Assembly: GCA_902500995.1 (NCBI GenBank)
Contig: CABVSR010000020.1
Coordinates: forward strand, 1 to 64,000
Origin: an uncultured Nitrospira sp.
GTDB taxonomy: Bacteria > Nitrospirota > Nitrospiria > Nitrospirales > Nitrospiraceae
Length of the DNA stretch: 64,000 nucleotides
Direction of reading: 5' to 3'
The notes under the pieces are model-generated. The model was not told where the DNA came from. It did no database searches and saw only the letters and a program-made list of their open reading frames with translations. A program made the translations under genes and the position numbers. The stretch's first letter is position 1; each line of letters starts with the position of its first letter. Shown piece by piece: positions 50,336 to 60,568 of this stretch.

Positions 50336-52885
50336 ATGGAAAAAATGCTTGAGCCTCCATACGTCCACGACAGACTTCTGCCGTTTCTCTCGCGAAGCCC
50401 GGCATCGCATGTGACAGCCACAGGGAACACTCTCGCGCTGCTTGTGCTGTTCTTTCTCTGCATCGTAGCGGCCAGTCACGCCTGGACCACCGAGGCGTCC
50501 GCACAAGAAACGGTCACTCCTGAGAAGCTGATGGAACAGGGACAGTCTGCCTACCGACAAGGGGCCTTTACCCAAGCCATGCAGCATTGGACCGAGGCCG
50601 GGCGCCGCTATGAGCGGGAGGGCCAAACACGGGAGCAAATCAAGGCGCAAGTGAACCTCACACAAGCGCTCTACCAAACCGGACATTACAGGGAAGCCGG
50701 AACGATCCTGGTCGATTCCGGCAAACTTGCGGATCGAATTGGAGACAGCCTCCTTAAAGCCATTGTGCAGGGACGGCTTGGTTCTATCTTATTTGCCCTG
50801 GGCGACAATGAGCAGGCGTTGCGGGCAATTGAAGAGGGTCTCTCTTTAGCCAGGGCGCTCGACAATTCGGCCCTCGCCGCGACTATGCTGAACGATCAGG
50901 GCAACATTCTCACTGCGGAAGGACGATACTCTGCTGCTGTGGGGGCCTATACCGAATCGTCCATCCTGGCGAAAGCCTCCCATCAACCGGCGTTGACGAC
51001 CATCGCCCTGATCAATGCCGGCCGAGCCACGATCCAAGAGGGGTCGCTCACCACGGCAAAGGCGCGCTTGGATCTTGCCGCGCAGGAAATCGGCTCCATA
51101 CCGGATTCATTCGAGAAGGCGAATGCGTGGCTCAACCTGGGGGACGCATATGAAGAAATCGTCCAACCTCGCGTCGGCGACGTCGCTTCGAGAAATGTCG
51201 TGCAACGGACATTGCTCGCGGCCAAGAGTTCACGGGGTGTCGAACTACAGCCGGGGACGCCTTCGACGCAGGGGCCGTCCGCAACCACACCTCCACCTGA
51301 TAAACAGCCATCTCAAAAAAAGCCTAGCCCTCTGCCCGCCCCACCCGTCCTTCGGCAGGCGGCGGAGGCCTACTGGAATGCCATTCAGATCGCGACCAAA
51401 GTAGGTGATTCACGGAATGAGTCCTACGGCTGGGGCTACTTAGGTCACCTTTACGAGTCGCAGCACCGCACGGACGAAGCCCTGGATCTGACCAGGCGCG
51501 CGATCCTCGCAGCGCAAGAGGTGAACGCGCCGGAGTCACTCTACCGATGGCACTGGCAGACCGCTCGCCTCCTGCGGAGCAAAGGCCAGATCAACGACGC
51601 CATTGCTGCCTACCAGAGAGCCATCGAGACGTTGCAACCCATCCGGTCGGAGTTCTTGGTAGGCGGCCAAAACCGCCGATTTTCATTTCGTGAGACGACC
51701 GGCAATCTCTTCTTTGAGTTGTCGGATCTGCTTCTGCAACGAGCCTCGTCAGCATCTGACCTTGCGGTCCGCCAGCACCTGCTTGGACAAGCGCAGAACA
51801 CGGTGGAACTCTACAAGGCAGCGGAGCTTCAAGACTATTTTCGAGACGAATGTGTTGCGACGGCCCGCTCGACCAGTACGGCGGTCGCCCAACAATCTAA
51901 GACCACAGCCATCGTCTATCCGATCATCCTGACAGACCGCATGGAGCTGCTCGTGAGTCTGCCAACCGGCCTGAAACAATTCGTAGTGCCTGTGACCGGC
52001 GCGCAGCTGACGGAGGAAATCCGTGCCTTCAGACTCGGCCTCGAAGACCGCTCCACCACCGCCTACCGTCCCCATGCCCAGAAGCTCTATCAGTGGTTGA
52101 TTCACCCGATGGAAACAGACCTGGCCAACGCCGACATCACCACTCTGGTCTTCGTACCCGACGGACCCCTGAGAACCATTCCAATGGCTCCTCTGCATGA
52201 CGGCACCAAATTCTTGATTGAGCGCTATGCGGTAGCCACCACACCCGGGTTGACCCTCACAGACCCCCGGCCGCTTAACCGGAAGCAGATCCGCCTGTTC
52301 TCGATGGGGCTGACCGAATCGGTGCAGGGATTTCCGGCCTTGCCTTATGTGGGCGATGAATTAAAGGCGGTCCAAGCTATTTACGGCGGGAAGCCGGTGC
52401 TGAATGAGGAATTTCGCGCCGGAAAGATCGAACGCGACCTCAATGAACAGCCGTATAACATGATCCACATCGCCTCGCACGGCAAGGTCGAAAGCGACGT
52501 CACGAAGAGTTTTGTGCTCACGTTCGACGACCGCATCACCATGGACCGCCTAAGCCATCTCGTGGGAATGTTCGAGGCGCGCACTGTGCCTCTCGAACTG
52601 TTGACGCTCAGCGCTTGCGAAACGGCTGCCGGGGACGATCGAGCGGCCTTGGGATTGGCAGGAATGGCGATCAAAGCCGGAGCAAAAAGTGCCTTGGCGA
52701 CCCTCTGGTTTATCGATGACGAAGCCACCGCCGAGCTCATCGCCGCGTTCTACAAGACCCTCCAGGACCCAGCCGCCTCCAAGGCCGTCGCGCTGCAACA
52801 GGCCCAACTCACGCTGTTGAAAAACCCCCAGCGGGCCCATCCTGGCTTGTGGGCACCGTTCCTGTTGATTAACAACTGGTTGTAG
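50336..52885 (+). CDS. Exported TPR-CHAT protein
   Basis: An 849-residue protein. A hydrophobic segment at about 30-50 ending in ASAQ acts as signal peptide or anchor after a long n-region. TPR units fill about 60-270 and 335-430 with a Pro/Ser/Lys linker between (around 300-335). The CHAT domain (about 520-849) has H715 in MIHIASHGKVE and C761 in LSACETAAGDD, with ALATLWFIDDEAT downstream, so a functional Cys-His protease is expected. It is the second TPR-CHAT protein in the window but has a different TPR layout and is not a recent duplicate. Confidence 0.9.
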   Translation: MEKMLEPPYVHDRLLPFLSRSPASHVTATGNTLALLVLFFLCIVAASHAWTTEASAQETVTPEKLMEQGQSAYRQGAFTQAMQHWTEAGRRYEREGQTREQIKAQVNLTQALYQTGHYREAGTILVDSGKLADRIGDSLLKAIVQGRLGSILFALGDNEQALRAIEEGLSLARALDNSALAATMLNDQGNILTAEGRYSAAVGAYTESSILAKASHQPALTTIALINAGRATIQEGSLTTAKARLDLAAQEIGSIPDSFEKANAWLNLGDAYEEIVQPRVGDVASRNVVQRTLLAAKSSRGVELQPGTPSTQGPSATTPPPDKQPSQKKPSPLPAPPVLRQAAEAYWNAIQIATKVGDSRNESYGWGYLGHLYESQHRTDEALDLTRRAILAAQEVNAPESLYRWHWQTARLLRSKGQINDAIAAYQRAIETLQPIRSEFLVGGQNRRFSFRETTGNLFFELSDLLLQRASSASDLAVRQHLLGQAQNTVELYKAAELQDYFRDECVATARSTSTAVAQQSKTTAIVYPIILTDRMELLVSLPTGLKQFVVPVTGAQLTEEIRAFRLGLEDRSTTAYRPHAQKLYQWLIHPMETDLANADITTLVFVPDGPLRTIPMAPLHDGTKFLIERYAVATTPGLTLTDPRPLNRKQIRLFSMGLTESVQGFPALPYVGDELKAVQAIYGGKPVLNEEFRAGKIERDLNEQPYNMIHIASHGKVESDVTKSFVLTFDDRITMDRLSHLVGMFEARTVPLELLTLSACETAAGDDRAALGLAGMAIKAGAKSALATLWFIDDEATAELIAAFYKTLQDPAASKAVALQQAQLTLLKNPQRAHPGLWAPFLLINNWL

Positions 52886-53083
52886 ATCAACTGCACGGCC
52901 ATCCCGGCTGCACACATCTCCTAATCAGTCTGGTGCTCCTCCGCGTGCCTAGCAAGACTCTTCGCCGTTGGTTCCCCTTCCTAGCCAGTTAAAGACCGCC
53001 TGCTATAGTTGATGGAGAGCGATGTTGCTCGTGCGGCACTTGATCTCCCTCGCCCAACGGAGCATTGCGCTTCATGGAATCTC

Positions 53084-53929
53084 ATGACACATCCCTTTCC
53101 CACTGCCATGCCTGCCCTCCACAAATGCCTCCTGATTGGGCTCATTGTCCTTTCGATCCCCATCAGTGAAGCTCGTTTGTCTCTGGCCGCAGAGGTCGTT
53201 CTCGGTGGGGTGCCGAGGACCGCCATCTCCTCCTGGCCCTCCCTTGCGTATGTTTCTCCAAAAGAACGAGTCAAACCAAATCCCACCGGTGAAGAGTTCG
53301 GGTACTTTCCCAGGGTCGAAACCGGACCGCTCGTAGCGACGGTGGAAGACAGTCCCATAGCCGCCACAAGAGCGGCCCACAACACGCTTGCCCGCTCACA
53401 GACAGATCGTCCGCTTCATTCAGGAACGGGTACCACCGTGCTCGGCGACCTGTACCTTGCCGATGATCACCCCACCGTTGCGGCAGAGGCCGCAGAGCTC
53501 CTGGCGTCGACCGCCCTGCTCCTTGATAGAGATCCGAAAGCGCATCTGATGTTGGAGGCTTATTGCGACGAGCGCGGAACAGAAGCCTATAGCTTTCTAA
53601 TAGGCCGGGAATGGGCCTTGGATGTCGAGCGTCGATTGCAGGAGATGCGAGTGGAAGACAAGCGGGTGACGACGGTCAGTTATGGTCTGCAACAACCGGC
53701 TTGTCAGGAAGAAACGACGACCTGTTGGGAAGACAATCTGCGCATGAGATGGTCCATCCGCCTGCTCTCTCCGGTCGCCTCACAACAAGGCTGTCTGATC
53801 CGGTTCAAGCTCGCGACCAACGCTCCGCCCGGTGAGAAAGCTCTGCTCGCAACCAGTCAGTCCTACCTCCGCCGCATCCAACAGGGCGAACCCTACTCAG
53901 GGACCGTTTCATCCCCTTCATCTCGTTAG
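53084..53929 (+). CDS. Exported Pal/OmpA-like protein
   Basis: A 281-residue protein; the ATG at 53084 or one eight codons later yields a signal peptide ending near LSLAAE. Residues about 120-235 resemble the Pal/OmpA domain: LMLEAYCDERGTEAYSF, REWALDVERRLQEM and VSYGLQQPAC, with DERGTE replacing the more usual TDxRG. An odd CQEETTTCWEDN insertion may form a disulfide. It lies 198 bp after the CHAT gene on the same strand and converges on tpsB. Cell-wall anchoring in the outer-membrane zone is likely. Confidence 0.75.
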   Translation: MTHPFPTAMPALHKCLLIGLIVLSIPISEARLSLAAEVVLGGVPRTAISSWPSLAYVSPKERVKPNPTGEEFGYFPRVETGPLVATVEDSPIAATRAAHNTLARSQTDRPLHSGTGTTVLGDLYLADDHPTVAAEAAELLASTALLLDRDPKAHLMLEAYCDERGTEAYSFLIGREWALDVERRLQEMRVEDKRVTTVSYGLQQPACQEETTTCWEDNLRMRWSIRLLSPVASQQGCLIRFKLATNAPPGEKALLATSQSYLRRIQQGEPYSGTVSSPSSR

Positions 53930-53962
53930 TAGCAGCAGTTGGCCCGCCACCCGGATTTTTTC

Positions 53963-55816
53963 CTACATCACGTTCAAAACGAACTGTATATGCACCCCCT
54001 CATCCTGCAGGCCGTTGTGGGGATTCGAGACATTGCTCGTCACGAGCCGCCTCCCCCAGTACACATTGAGGTTGGCCACCGTGGTGATATTAAACCGTAG
54101 TCCGGCGCCCACGCTCGCCAACGTTTGCGGATCGCCGCTCACCCCCTTGGCCGACCAGGAATGGCCGACATCCGCGAAGGGACAGAACTGCACATATGGA
54201 AATCCCTCACTGGACTTCCACACAGGAAAGCGGGTCTCAAACTGGTATACGATGGCGTTGTCGCGAAGCAGCGTGTTCTCTCGATACCCTCGCACACTGT
54301 ACCGTCCTCCCACCGGCATTTGCTCCAGAGGGAACAGACGGTCATTCGCCAGCTGCATGTTCAAAAAGTTCAATATTTCGATCCGCGATTCAAACCGCTT
54401 CAACCATTCCGCCTGCCCGAGCCAGGAAAAGAATTGTCCGTCCGCCGCTCCCGGCGCCCCGTTTACCGTCGCCCCCAGCACATCGACCCCCGTGGAAAAG
54501 CGAGAGCGAACGGAGAACACGGATTCCGCCGTGCGATGGGTCCATTCCTGAATGAAGCGTAATGCGGCGACATTGCCGAATCCGTTTTTCATGCCGTTGA
54601 CGAAGTCGAACGGCGTGCCAAGAAGGGTATTGGCATTCTGCTCGTATTCGCCCACGAGTGCGATGACCACCTCGTCGTTCAACGTGCGATAGACCGGCTG
54701 GCGTAGCGATAGAGTGAAAATCTGAGTCTCGCTCTTGATGTCCAGCGGTCGAAACGGATCTTCCACTACCTTGAACTTGAAGAATCGATAGCCGGCAAAA
54801 AAAGTGGTGTCGTACCGGTTAAGAGGCACCGCATAGAAAGCGTCCACAGATGGAAACACGCCGATCTTCGCAGGGGACGCCTGTCCCGATGCGCCGAAAC
54901 TCATGCTCAACACATCTCCACGGCCCGTGAGGTTGCGATGAGCCACCGTTCCCCGCAATTGATTTTCTCCCACCGTCGGGTTGATGTAATTGTTGTACTC
55001 CACATAGGCCCGGACGGGGTTTGTCTCCTGCACCGAGACATCCAGAATGGCTTCTCCTGGGACTGCGCCGGGTTTGAGCTCGGCATTCAGACGCTCCAGC
55101 CGGTCATCCTGCAAGAGCAGCTGCAGCCGATCCCGCAGCGGGTTCATGTTGACCGGAGGCCCCGCACTCAGTTCGATGCGGTCGCGAAGGTACGACGGCC
55201 GAAACCATTTCGTGCCTTGAATCCTGACATCACTGAGTCTGCCCTCGATCACCTGCATCGTGATCATCCCATCGACCACGGCCTGATCGGGAAGCACAGC
55301 ACCTGAATTGGGGTAGCCCTTGTCGATATAGGCCAGGGTGATCTGTCTCCGTAACTCCTCGAGATCTTCCGTCGTCACCTCCCGGTTTTCGTAGGGCGCA
55401 GTGAGTTGGGCCCACTCCTCAGGCGACAGCACCGTGCTGCCGACCACTTCGATCTGTCGAACAAACACGCGCAGCACAGGGCCCTTCTCAGCCGGACCTC
55501 TTGGCGTAGGTTGTACAGGAGGAAGGATGTCCGTAGGAGGTTGCTCCGGCTGCAACGGCTTTTTCTGTTTGACCGGCGGTGGAAGGCCGGAACGACCGGA
55601 CGGATCGATCACAGGGGGCAAGGCGATCTGCGCAGAGCCCAGGTCTGCTAGCAACAGGCTACAGGCGAGGAGCATCAGGAGTTGAAAGGATACGCCCCGG
55701 GGAAAACCGCTCCACCTTATCTGCGTCCTGTTCTGCCGCGAGGAAGGCAGAGGCTGATGCTGCGTGGCGTAACGGACGGTTCCGTTGCCTTGATGGCTAT
55801 CGTTTCGGCACCTCAT
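53963..55816 (-). CDS. Two-partner secretion transporter TpsB (ShlB/FhaC family)
   Basis: A 617-residue outer-membrane transporter. After a signal segment (about 43-62) and a Pro-rich linker comes a POTRA domain pair (about 108-240: VRQIEVVGSTVLS, AYIDKGYPNSGAVLP, VIEGRLSDVRI). The C-terminal 16-strand barrel includes the conserved loop motif VGGRYSVRGYREN near 510-525 and ends in a terminal Met after HIQFVLNV. It starts ten bases after the tpsA stop, so the pair is one operon. The start at 55816 leaves a long basic leader before the hydrophobic core. Confidence 0.92.
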   Translation of the reverse strand: MRCRNDSHQGNGTVRYATQHQPLPSSRQNRTQIRWSGFPRGVSFQLLMLLACSLLLADLGSAQIALPPVIDPSGRSGLPPPVKQKKPLQPEQPPTDILPPVQPTPRGPAEKGPVLRVFVRQIEVVGSTVLSPEEWAQLTAPYENREVTTEDLEELRRQITLAYIDKGYPNSGAVLPDQAVVDGMITMQVIEGRLSDVRIQGTKWFRPSYLRDRIELSAGPPVNMNPLRDRLQLLLQDDRLERLNAELKPGAVPGEAILDVSVQETNPVRAYVEYNNYINPTVGENQLRGTVAHRNLTGRGDVLSMSFGASGQASPAKIGVFPSVDAFYAVPLNRYDTTFFAGYRFFKFKVVEDPFRPLDIKSETQIFTLSLRQPVYRTLNDEVVIALVGEYEQNANTLLGTPFDFVNGMKNGFGNVAALRFIQEWTHRTAESVFSVRSRFSTGVDVLGATVNGAPGAADGQFFSWLGQAEWLKRFESRIEILNFLNMQLANDRLFPLEQMPVGGRYSVRGYRENTLLRDNAIVYQFETRFPVWKSSEGFPYVQFCPFADVGHSWSAKGVSGDPQTLASVGAGLRFNITTVANLNVYWGRRLVTSNVSNPHNGLQDEGVHIQFVLNVM

Positions 55817-55825
55817 GACAACGTC

Positions 55826-58696
55826 CTACGATCGGCAGCCGGAAAAGACCGTCAGGCTGCTGGGAGACGTCTGCTCGAACTCAGGCAATCCGAGACGGAT
55901 CGCGGCAAGTCTTGGGATTGACTGCGAGCCAGCGCTGAATGGCACCTCCTCAAGCTGCAGCATGAGCGGGCTTGGAATCAGGTCGCCCGGTTGTGGGGGG
56001 ACGCCATCCCGCGCCCCTTCCACGAAGCTGCTGAATTGACCGCCCTTCTGAGTGGCACAGCGCTGGCCATAGAGATTGGTCGCCACCGCAAAGGCTTGGG
56101 GTAAAGGTGCAATCGCGCCGGACAGCTGTTGGATGGGAGCCTGAATGTTAATGGTTCCGCTGAGGCCTATTCCGGAGCTCGCATTAAGCACAGTACCAGG
56201 CTCTTGAAGCACCACACCTGCAAAAATGTTGATGTTGCCACCTTGCCCCTCAGGGGCATTGGCCAGAATCTGAGAATTGCCTTGGATGACAACAGCCTGA
56301 GGGCGGACTGTATCAATGGTGATGTCCCCGCCCTTGGGCACCACTGGCTCACCATTAACAAACTGCATTTGTCCCTTGACGTCGCTACTCAGCGTCGCAC
56401 CAACAAGCTGCACCACATTCGGCGCCGTGAGCGTAATATTGCCACCCGACGCGTCGGCCGCCGAGGTCGTCACCGAACTGTTCGCAATCAAGATGTTGTG
56501 ACCGGAGGTCAGAGCAATATCGCCCGCCAACCCCGCTTTTTCCGGAATGGGAATAGTTTCTGAAGTGCCCGTGCTACTGCTCGATATCGCGGCCCCCTTC
56601 GCGAGGCTAATGGCGCCTCCAGCATTGAAGGCAATGTTTCCGGCTGGCGCGGTCCCACTCGTGTCGGCCTTTATCTGAGCACCGTTGATCAGATCGATGT
56701 TTTGTGCGTTTATGGAAATATTTGTGCGACCGACAGTTCCCCCGCTGATGGTCGTGGTACTAATGGTACTGTTGTCAATGACCACGTGAGTTGCTGGAGG
56801 TGGTGGACTTCCGTTTACGCCAATGCCCTGAACAGTAATGGTTCCAGGTGTGCCTGCAGAAGCCCCATCTCCCCGTAGCCCCGAAGAGGATACAATTGCG
56901 GGTTGTATAGTGGCACCCGTTTGGAGTGCACTGATGTTAAGAGTGTCGACATTAAAGGTAATAGGTACTGCTCCATCAGTGCCACTATCCGTCAAAATCT
57001 TTCCTCCCTGGATAGTAATCACCGGAGCAGTCAGCCTGACATTCGCTGCGCTTTTACTCAATTCATTAGTTGTTTGAATAGTTGTGGCCGATAAGTCGAT
57101 CTCGTTTCCTGCGGTGAGAGCTACCACGCCTGCTGCTCCAATAGTTGGGTGCGTTAAAGAGGAATTTTGAATATGTATTCTATCCGAAGACTGAATCATG
57201 AAGTCGCTGGCAGTTGCATCGCCTGAAGCCCCCGTGTATGTAAGCCGATCAAATAAAACTTCGCTTGCACGAATCGTCACGCCCCCACGTGTCCCACGAT
57301 CTGATCCCAAAGCCACTTGGTCGTTTATGGTACTGGTCTGCAGGTTGACAACACGGGCCTCAGGAGCTGGCTCCCCTATCCCTTGTATATTGAGTTGACC
57401 AGCCACCGCTTGCTCAAGTGAACTGCCGGTATCCAACCGAGAGCCGTCTGCAACCAGGGCTCCCACATTCAAGTTGATCGTACCGGGTATTATCAGGTTA
57501 TCGAGGGCAAGGCCGGCCTGACCGAGACTAAAAAAACCCGGTAGCAAGTCGGGCGGAAGGGATCCGCTTTGTATTAGGCTGTTTGTGAAGGTAATTTGAT
57601 CAGCAGTGATCGTGATGCCACCAGCCTGCACATCACCACCAGGATGGGTATCAAGGAGTTGAGCATCCCGATCAAAGCGGTCTTTCCCTTCGAAAACGAA
57701 ACCCCGGCTCGTAGCTTTGAGAGACGAATCGCTCATCTCAAGTTGTCCAGCGCGGATGTAGATGGGGCCCGCTGCCACCGGAACATTGTTCGCGTCTTCA
57801 ATGGGATTTAGCATTCTCTGGTTTGTGCTGGTGTCCACACTCGCACCCTGCGAAAGAGCGACCCTTCCAAAATTCGTAAAATCCGCGAACGTGGGCGGAG
57901 CAAATGGCCCATTCGAATTGTTGAGACCTACCTCGCCTTCCGACGCGACGCTCACAATATTGATCCGACCGCCAGGAGTAGAGAGGGAGCCTCCGGTCAT
58001 CGTGACTCCAGAAGGCACGTTGACACTTGGGTTATCGGGGTCAGGAAAAGTGCGGTTCCCCCCCACCAATGAGAGAGTCTGACCATTCGGCACGGCCAAG
58101 TTGCTGCCCTTGACCGCGATTGCCGCCGGATTGGAATTTAGGAATCCAAAAGCCGTCACCTCTGCGCTCGTCAGTTGGCTCGTCTTGCCTAAATCCGCAT
58201 AGAAGCGGTCGTTGCCGCTGCCGAGTCGCAGATAATCCGCCGTGCTGAAGTGCACCGAGCCGCCGACATTCAGCGAAGCCGTGGGACCGAAGACAATACC
58301 GGCGGGATTGATCAGAAAGAGATTGGCGCTCCCGAAGGACTGGGTGTTGATCTCGCCAAAAATAGCAGAGGGAATGCCACTCGTGACCCGGCTCAAAATG
58401 TTCGTGGTGGCGCGGCCGGACTCGTTAAAAAAGCGAGCCACATTGTTGGTCCCGACGCTGAACTCTCCAAAACTATGGAACAGATTGGGGCCGTCTCCCG
58501 GCCTGGTCCCTCCGGTAATGGTGTAATTCAGCCTACCGACAGGATCGATGCTAGGGGGTGAGATTGTTGTGCCTAACCCCGACGACGTAATCGAGGTCGT
58601 CTGCCCCTCGCTTCCCGCCACCGAGAACAGCAGGCACAGACTCGTGACCGCCGTTAGAATGCAGACTGTTCGTAGCGAACTTGGGCTCCCCTCCAT
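55826..58696 (-). CDS. Secreted filamentous-haemagglutinin-type TpsA
   Basis: A 956-residue exoprotein. Signal peptide about 1-31; TPS recognition domain about 35-165 with FHSFGEFSVGTNNVARF and FLINPAGIVFGPTASL, the family's hallmark NPxGI-type motif. The rest is a right-handed beta-helix of repeats such as GGITITADQITFTNSLI and GGNITLTAPNVVQL. The C-terminus (GQRCATQKGGQFSSFVEG, then a GVPPQPGD motif) is the type seen mostly in cyanobacterial TpsA-like proteins, without a toxin domain. It is exported by the TpsB encoded downstream. AAAGGGGAG precedes the ATG. Confidence 0.92.
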   Translation of the reverse strand: MEGSPSSLRTVCILTAVTSLCLLFSVAGSEGQTTSITSSGLGTTISPPSIDPVGRLNYTITGGTRPGDGPNLFHSFGEFSVGTNNVARFFNESGRATTNILSRVTSGIPSAIFGEINTQSFGSANLFLINPAGIVFGPTASLNVGGSVHFSTADYLRLGSGNDRFYADLGKTSQLTSAEVTAFGFLNSNPAAIAVKGSNLAVPNGQTLSLVGGNRTFPDPDNPSVNVPSGVTMTGGSLSTPGGRINIVSVASEGEVGLNNSNGPFAPPTFADFTNFGRVALSQGASVDTSTNQRMLNPIEDANNVPVAAGPIYIRAGQLEMSDSSLKATSRGFVFEGKDRFDRDAQLLDTHPGGDVQAGGITITADQITFTNSLIQSGSLPPDLLPGFFSLGQAGLALDNLIIPGTINLNVGALVADGSRLDTGSSLEQAVAGQLNIQGIGEPAPEARVVNLQTSTINDQVALGSDRGTRGGVTIRASEVLFDRLTYTGASGDATASDFMIQSSDRIHIQNSSLTHPTIGAAGVVALTAGNEIDLSATTIQTTNELSKSAANVRLTAPVITIQGGKILTDSGTDGAVPITFNVDTLNISALQTGATIQPAIVSSSGLRGDGASAGTPGTITVQGIGVNGSPPPPATHVVIDNSTISTTTISGGTVGRTNISINAQNIDLINGAQIKADTSGTAPAGNIAFNAGGAISLAKGAAISSSSTGTSETIPIPEKAGLAGDIALTSGHNILIANSSVTTSAADASGGNITLTAPNVVQLVGATLSSDVKGQMQFVNGEPVVPKGGDITIDTVRPQAVVIQGNSQILANAPEGQGGNINIFAGVVLQEPGTVLNASSGIGLSGTINIQAPIQQLSGAIAPLPQAFAVATNLYGQRCATQKGGQFSSFVEGARDGVPPQPGDLIPSPLMLQLEEVPFSAGSQSIPRLAAIRLGLPEFEQTSPSSLTVFSGCRS

Positions 58697-59150
58697 GGGA
58701 ACTCCCCTTTCTTATTGCTGAACAGCGCTACGGAATCATGCCACCGGTTCATGCCACATGACAGTCAGACATATTCTTGCATGCTTTTCTTCTCAAGCCC
58801 ACCCTTCGTCACGCTGCTTCCAGCTGCCGATACCAATTTGCAGGCTCTCTCGATACTCTCGCACGCTCTTCCGACTCAAACTTCCACCTCACCTCGGATG
58901 TTCTACATCGAGTGGAGCAATGTCTGTACCTCACCTGGGCACAATCGGCGTCGCTAAAAATTGCAGATAACCAGACAATTACAGAATTTTCACAACGGGC
59001 GGCAGGAGCGACTAAGGGCAAGATGCTACAGATGAGCAGTGATGCTCTGAGGCAGGATGGGACAGCTGCATGGAGGTCCCTCTCCATTACCGCCAAGATC
59101 AGATGGTCAGGAAGCTCTTGCGCTGGAAAGTTGCAAGACTGGATCGCCGA
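58697..59150. other. Intergenic region upstream of tpsA
   Basis: About 450 bp between the tpsA start and the end of the glycoside hydrolase gene, both on the minus strand. Apart from the tpsA promoter candidate near 58768-58796, I see no gene, RNA or clear hairpin. Confidence 0.4.
58768..58796 (-). promoter_or_regulatory. Possible tpsBA promoter
   Basis: On the minus strand TTGAGA (58796-58791) and TATGTC (58773-58768) are 17 bp apart. The -35 box is close to consensus, the -10 box poor. The start would be about 65 bases before the tpsA ATG. Confidence 0.3.
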
Positions 59151-60488
59151 TTACCGATGTGCCGGACAGTTGGCCGATGGTCCAACCACAACCTGGTAGG
59201 CATCGGAATGGTAAAACTCAGGCAGATCGAAGGAGATCTCCTCCCCTGAAACCGGCAGGCTCTGATTGAGCGTGACCACGGTCCTGTCAAGCGGAGCAGA
59301 GCCGACGTCAGGAATGCGCTCGGCACAGACGTGTAGCCTTCCGTCTTGCGCAGACAGCATCCTTCCGCGGCTGTTCCTGATTACGACTCTGGTTGCTTCG
59401 GATGAACGGTCTTCGTATTTCCCCAGTAGCAACCGCAGGGTACCCTCAGATTTTTCTAACGCTGCGAGGGCGTGAAGTTTCGGACTATCGGTCATGGTCT
59501 GCAGACGAACGCCCTCCATTTCCGCATACGCTTTGTAGATGTGCCATCCCGGCCGCTTCGACTGCCGATCGACATAGAGCAGCCCGTCAAGCGTGGGATT
59601 GTCACAGGTATTTTCCACCCTGCCTTGGCTCATGTCTTGCGGATCCGGCCAGCACGATCTCATGGCGCTGAGGATGTCGGCCCGCTCATACGCAGCGATG
59701 ACGCCCGCTGTATAACCTGCGATGGTCCACGTTTCCTGCCCCAGGATCTCGTTCACAGAAATCGGTCTCGCGAGCCCTTTCTCCTTCAAGTAGCTGCGCA
59801 AGTCCTCCACAAGCCCGGGAGCATTCGATGGGTCGTCGTATTCATGATAGGACACGACGTCGGGAAACACGTTGTGCTCCTGACTCCATTCCAGGAAGGG
59901 CTTCAACAATCGATATCGGCTCACACTTGGGCCGACGACCAGCGCGCCGGGAATCCGCTGCTTAATGCGCTGGTAGGCCTGCCGCCATCCTTCTTTGAGT
60001 CGTTCGTTGTCATTGATAGGAAGCGCAGCTAAATCCGGTTCATTGTAGATATCCCACAGCACGGTCAGGTGACGAGCCAACACCTGATCGATCACTCGAT
60101 CCACATGCGCCAGCCAGGCATCATAGGAGCCATCCTGCCCAATATGATTGATATCAAAAATTTGAAGGGGAAGGTCCGTGAACACCAGGCCGAGGGTCAG
60201 TTGAAACTCCGTCACGCCCGCCTGCTTGAGCCGATCGTAATTCTTCAGGACGTAGCCGGCATTGCCCCGAAAACTGGTCGGCTTCAGCGGCAGGATGAGT
60301 TCCATGCTCGGCTCATGCGGCTCGATGCTCACCAGATACCCGTTCGCTCGATGGTTCATCGGTCCCTGCTCAACACCGAGGTCCACCACGATGGTGCCAG
60401 CCTGGCCCCATGCGGTGCAGCACAAGACAAGCACATAGGTGCATGTCATGGTAAGCCAGATGGCGCTGTATGGCCGGCGACGGATCAT
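59151..60488 (-). CDS. Secreted GH-A clan glycoside hydrolase
   Basis: A 445-residue exported enzyme with a signal peptide (about 1-28). The TIM-barrel region has the acid/base Glu150 in LWDIYNEPDL and the probable nucleophile Glu247 in ISVNEILGQE, with SYHEYDDP between, an arrangement like GH39 and related clan A families. A small C-terminal beta domain follows (about 350-440). The substrate cannot be told; a role in remodelling an exopolysaccharide is plausible. It stands 80 bp upstream of the HDOD regulator gene on the same strand. Confidence 0.75.
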   Translation of the reverse strand: MIRRRPYSAIWLTMTCTYVLVLCCTAWGQAGTIVVDLGVEQGPMNHRANGYLVSIEPHEPSMELILPLKPTSFRGNAGYVLKNYDRLKQAGVTEFQLTLGLVFTDLPLQIFDINHIGQDGSYDAWLAHVDRVIDQVLARHLTVLWDIYNEPDLAALPINDNERLKEGWRQAYQRIKQRIPGALVVGPSVSRYRLLKPFLEWSQEHNVFPDVVSYHEYDDPSNAPGLVEDLRSYLKEKGLARPISVNEILGQETWTIAGYTAGVIAAYERADILSAMRSCWPDPQDMSQGRVENTCDNPTLDGLLYVDRQSKRPGWHIYKAYAEMEGVRLQTMTDSPKLHALAALEKSEGTLRLLLGKYEDRSSEATRVVIRNSRGRMLSAQDGRLHVCAERIPDVGSAPLDRTVVTLNQSLPVSGEEISFDLPEFYHSDAYQVVVGPSANCPAHR

Positions 60489-60568
60489 ACGGGCTCGGTC
60501 AGGAACGGAGTAGAAAGAATGTGGTTGTACGCGGGATGGGCGCGAGGGTCAAGCCGAACGAGTTGCAA

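Noticed and set aside
55826-58696. CRISPR or tandem DNA repeats in tpsA
   Set aside because: The repetition is at the level of beta-helix protein turns; no regularly spaced identical DNA repeats are present.
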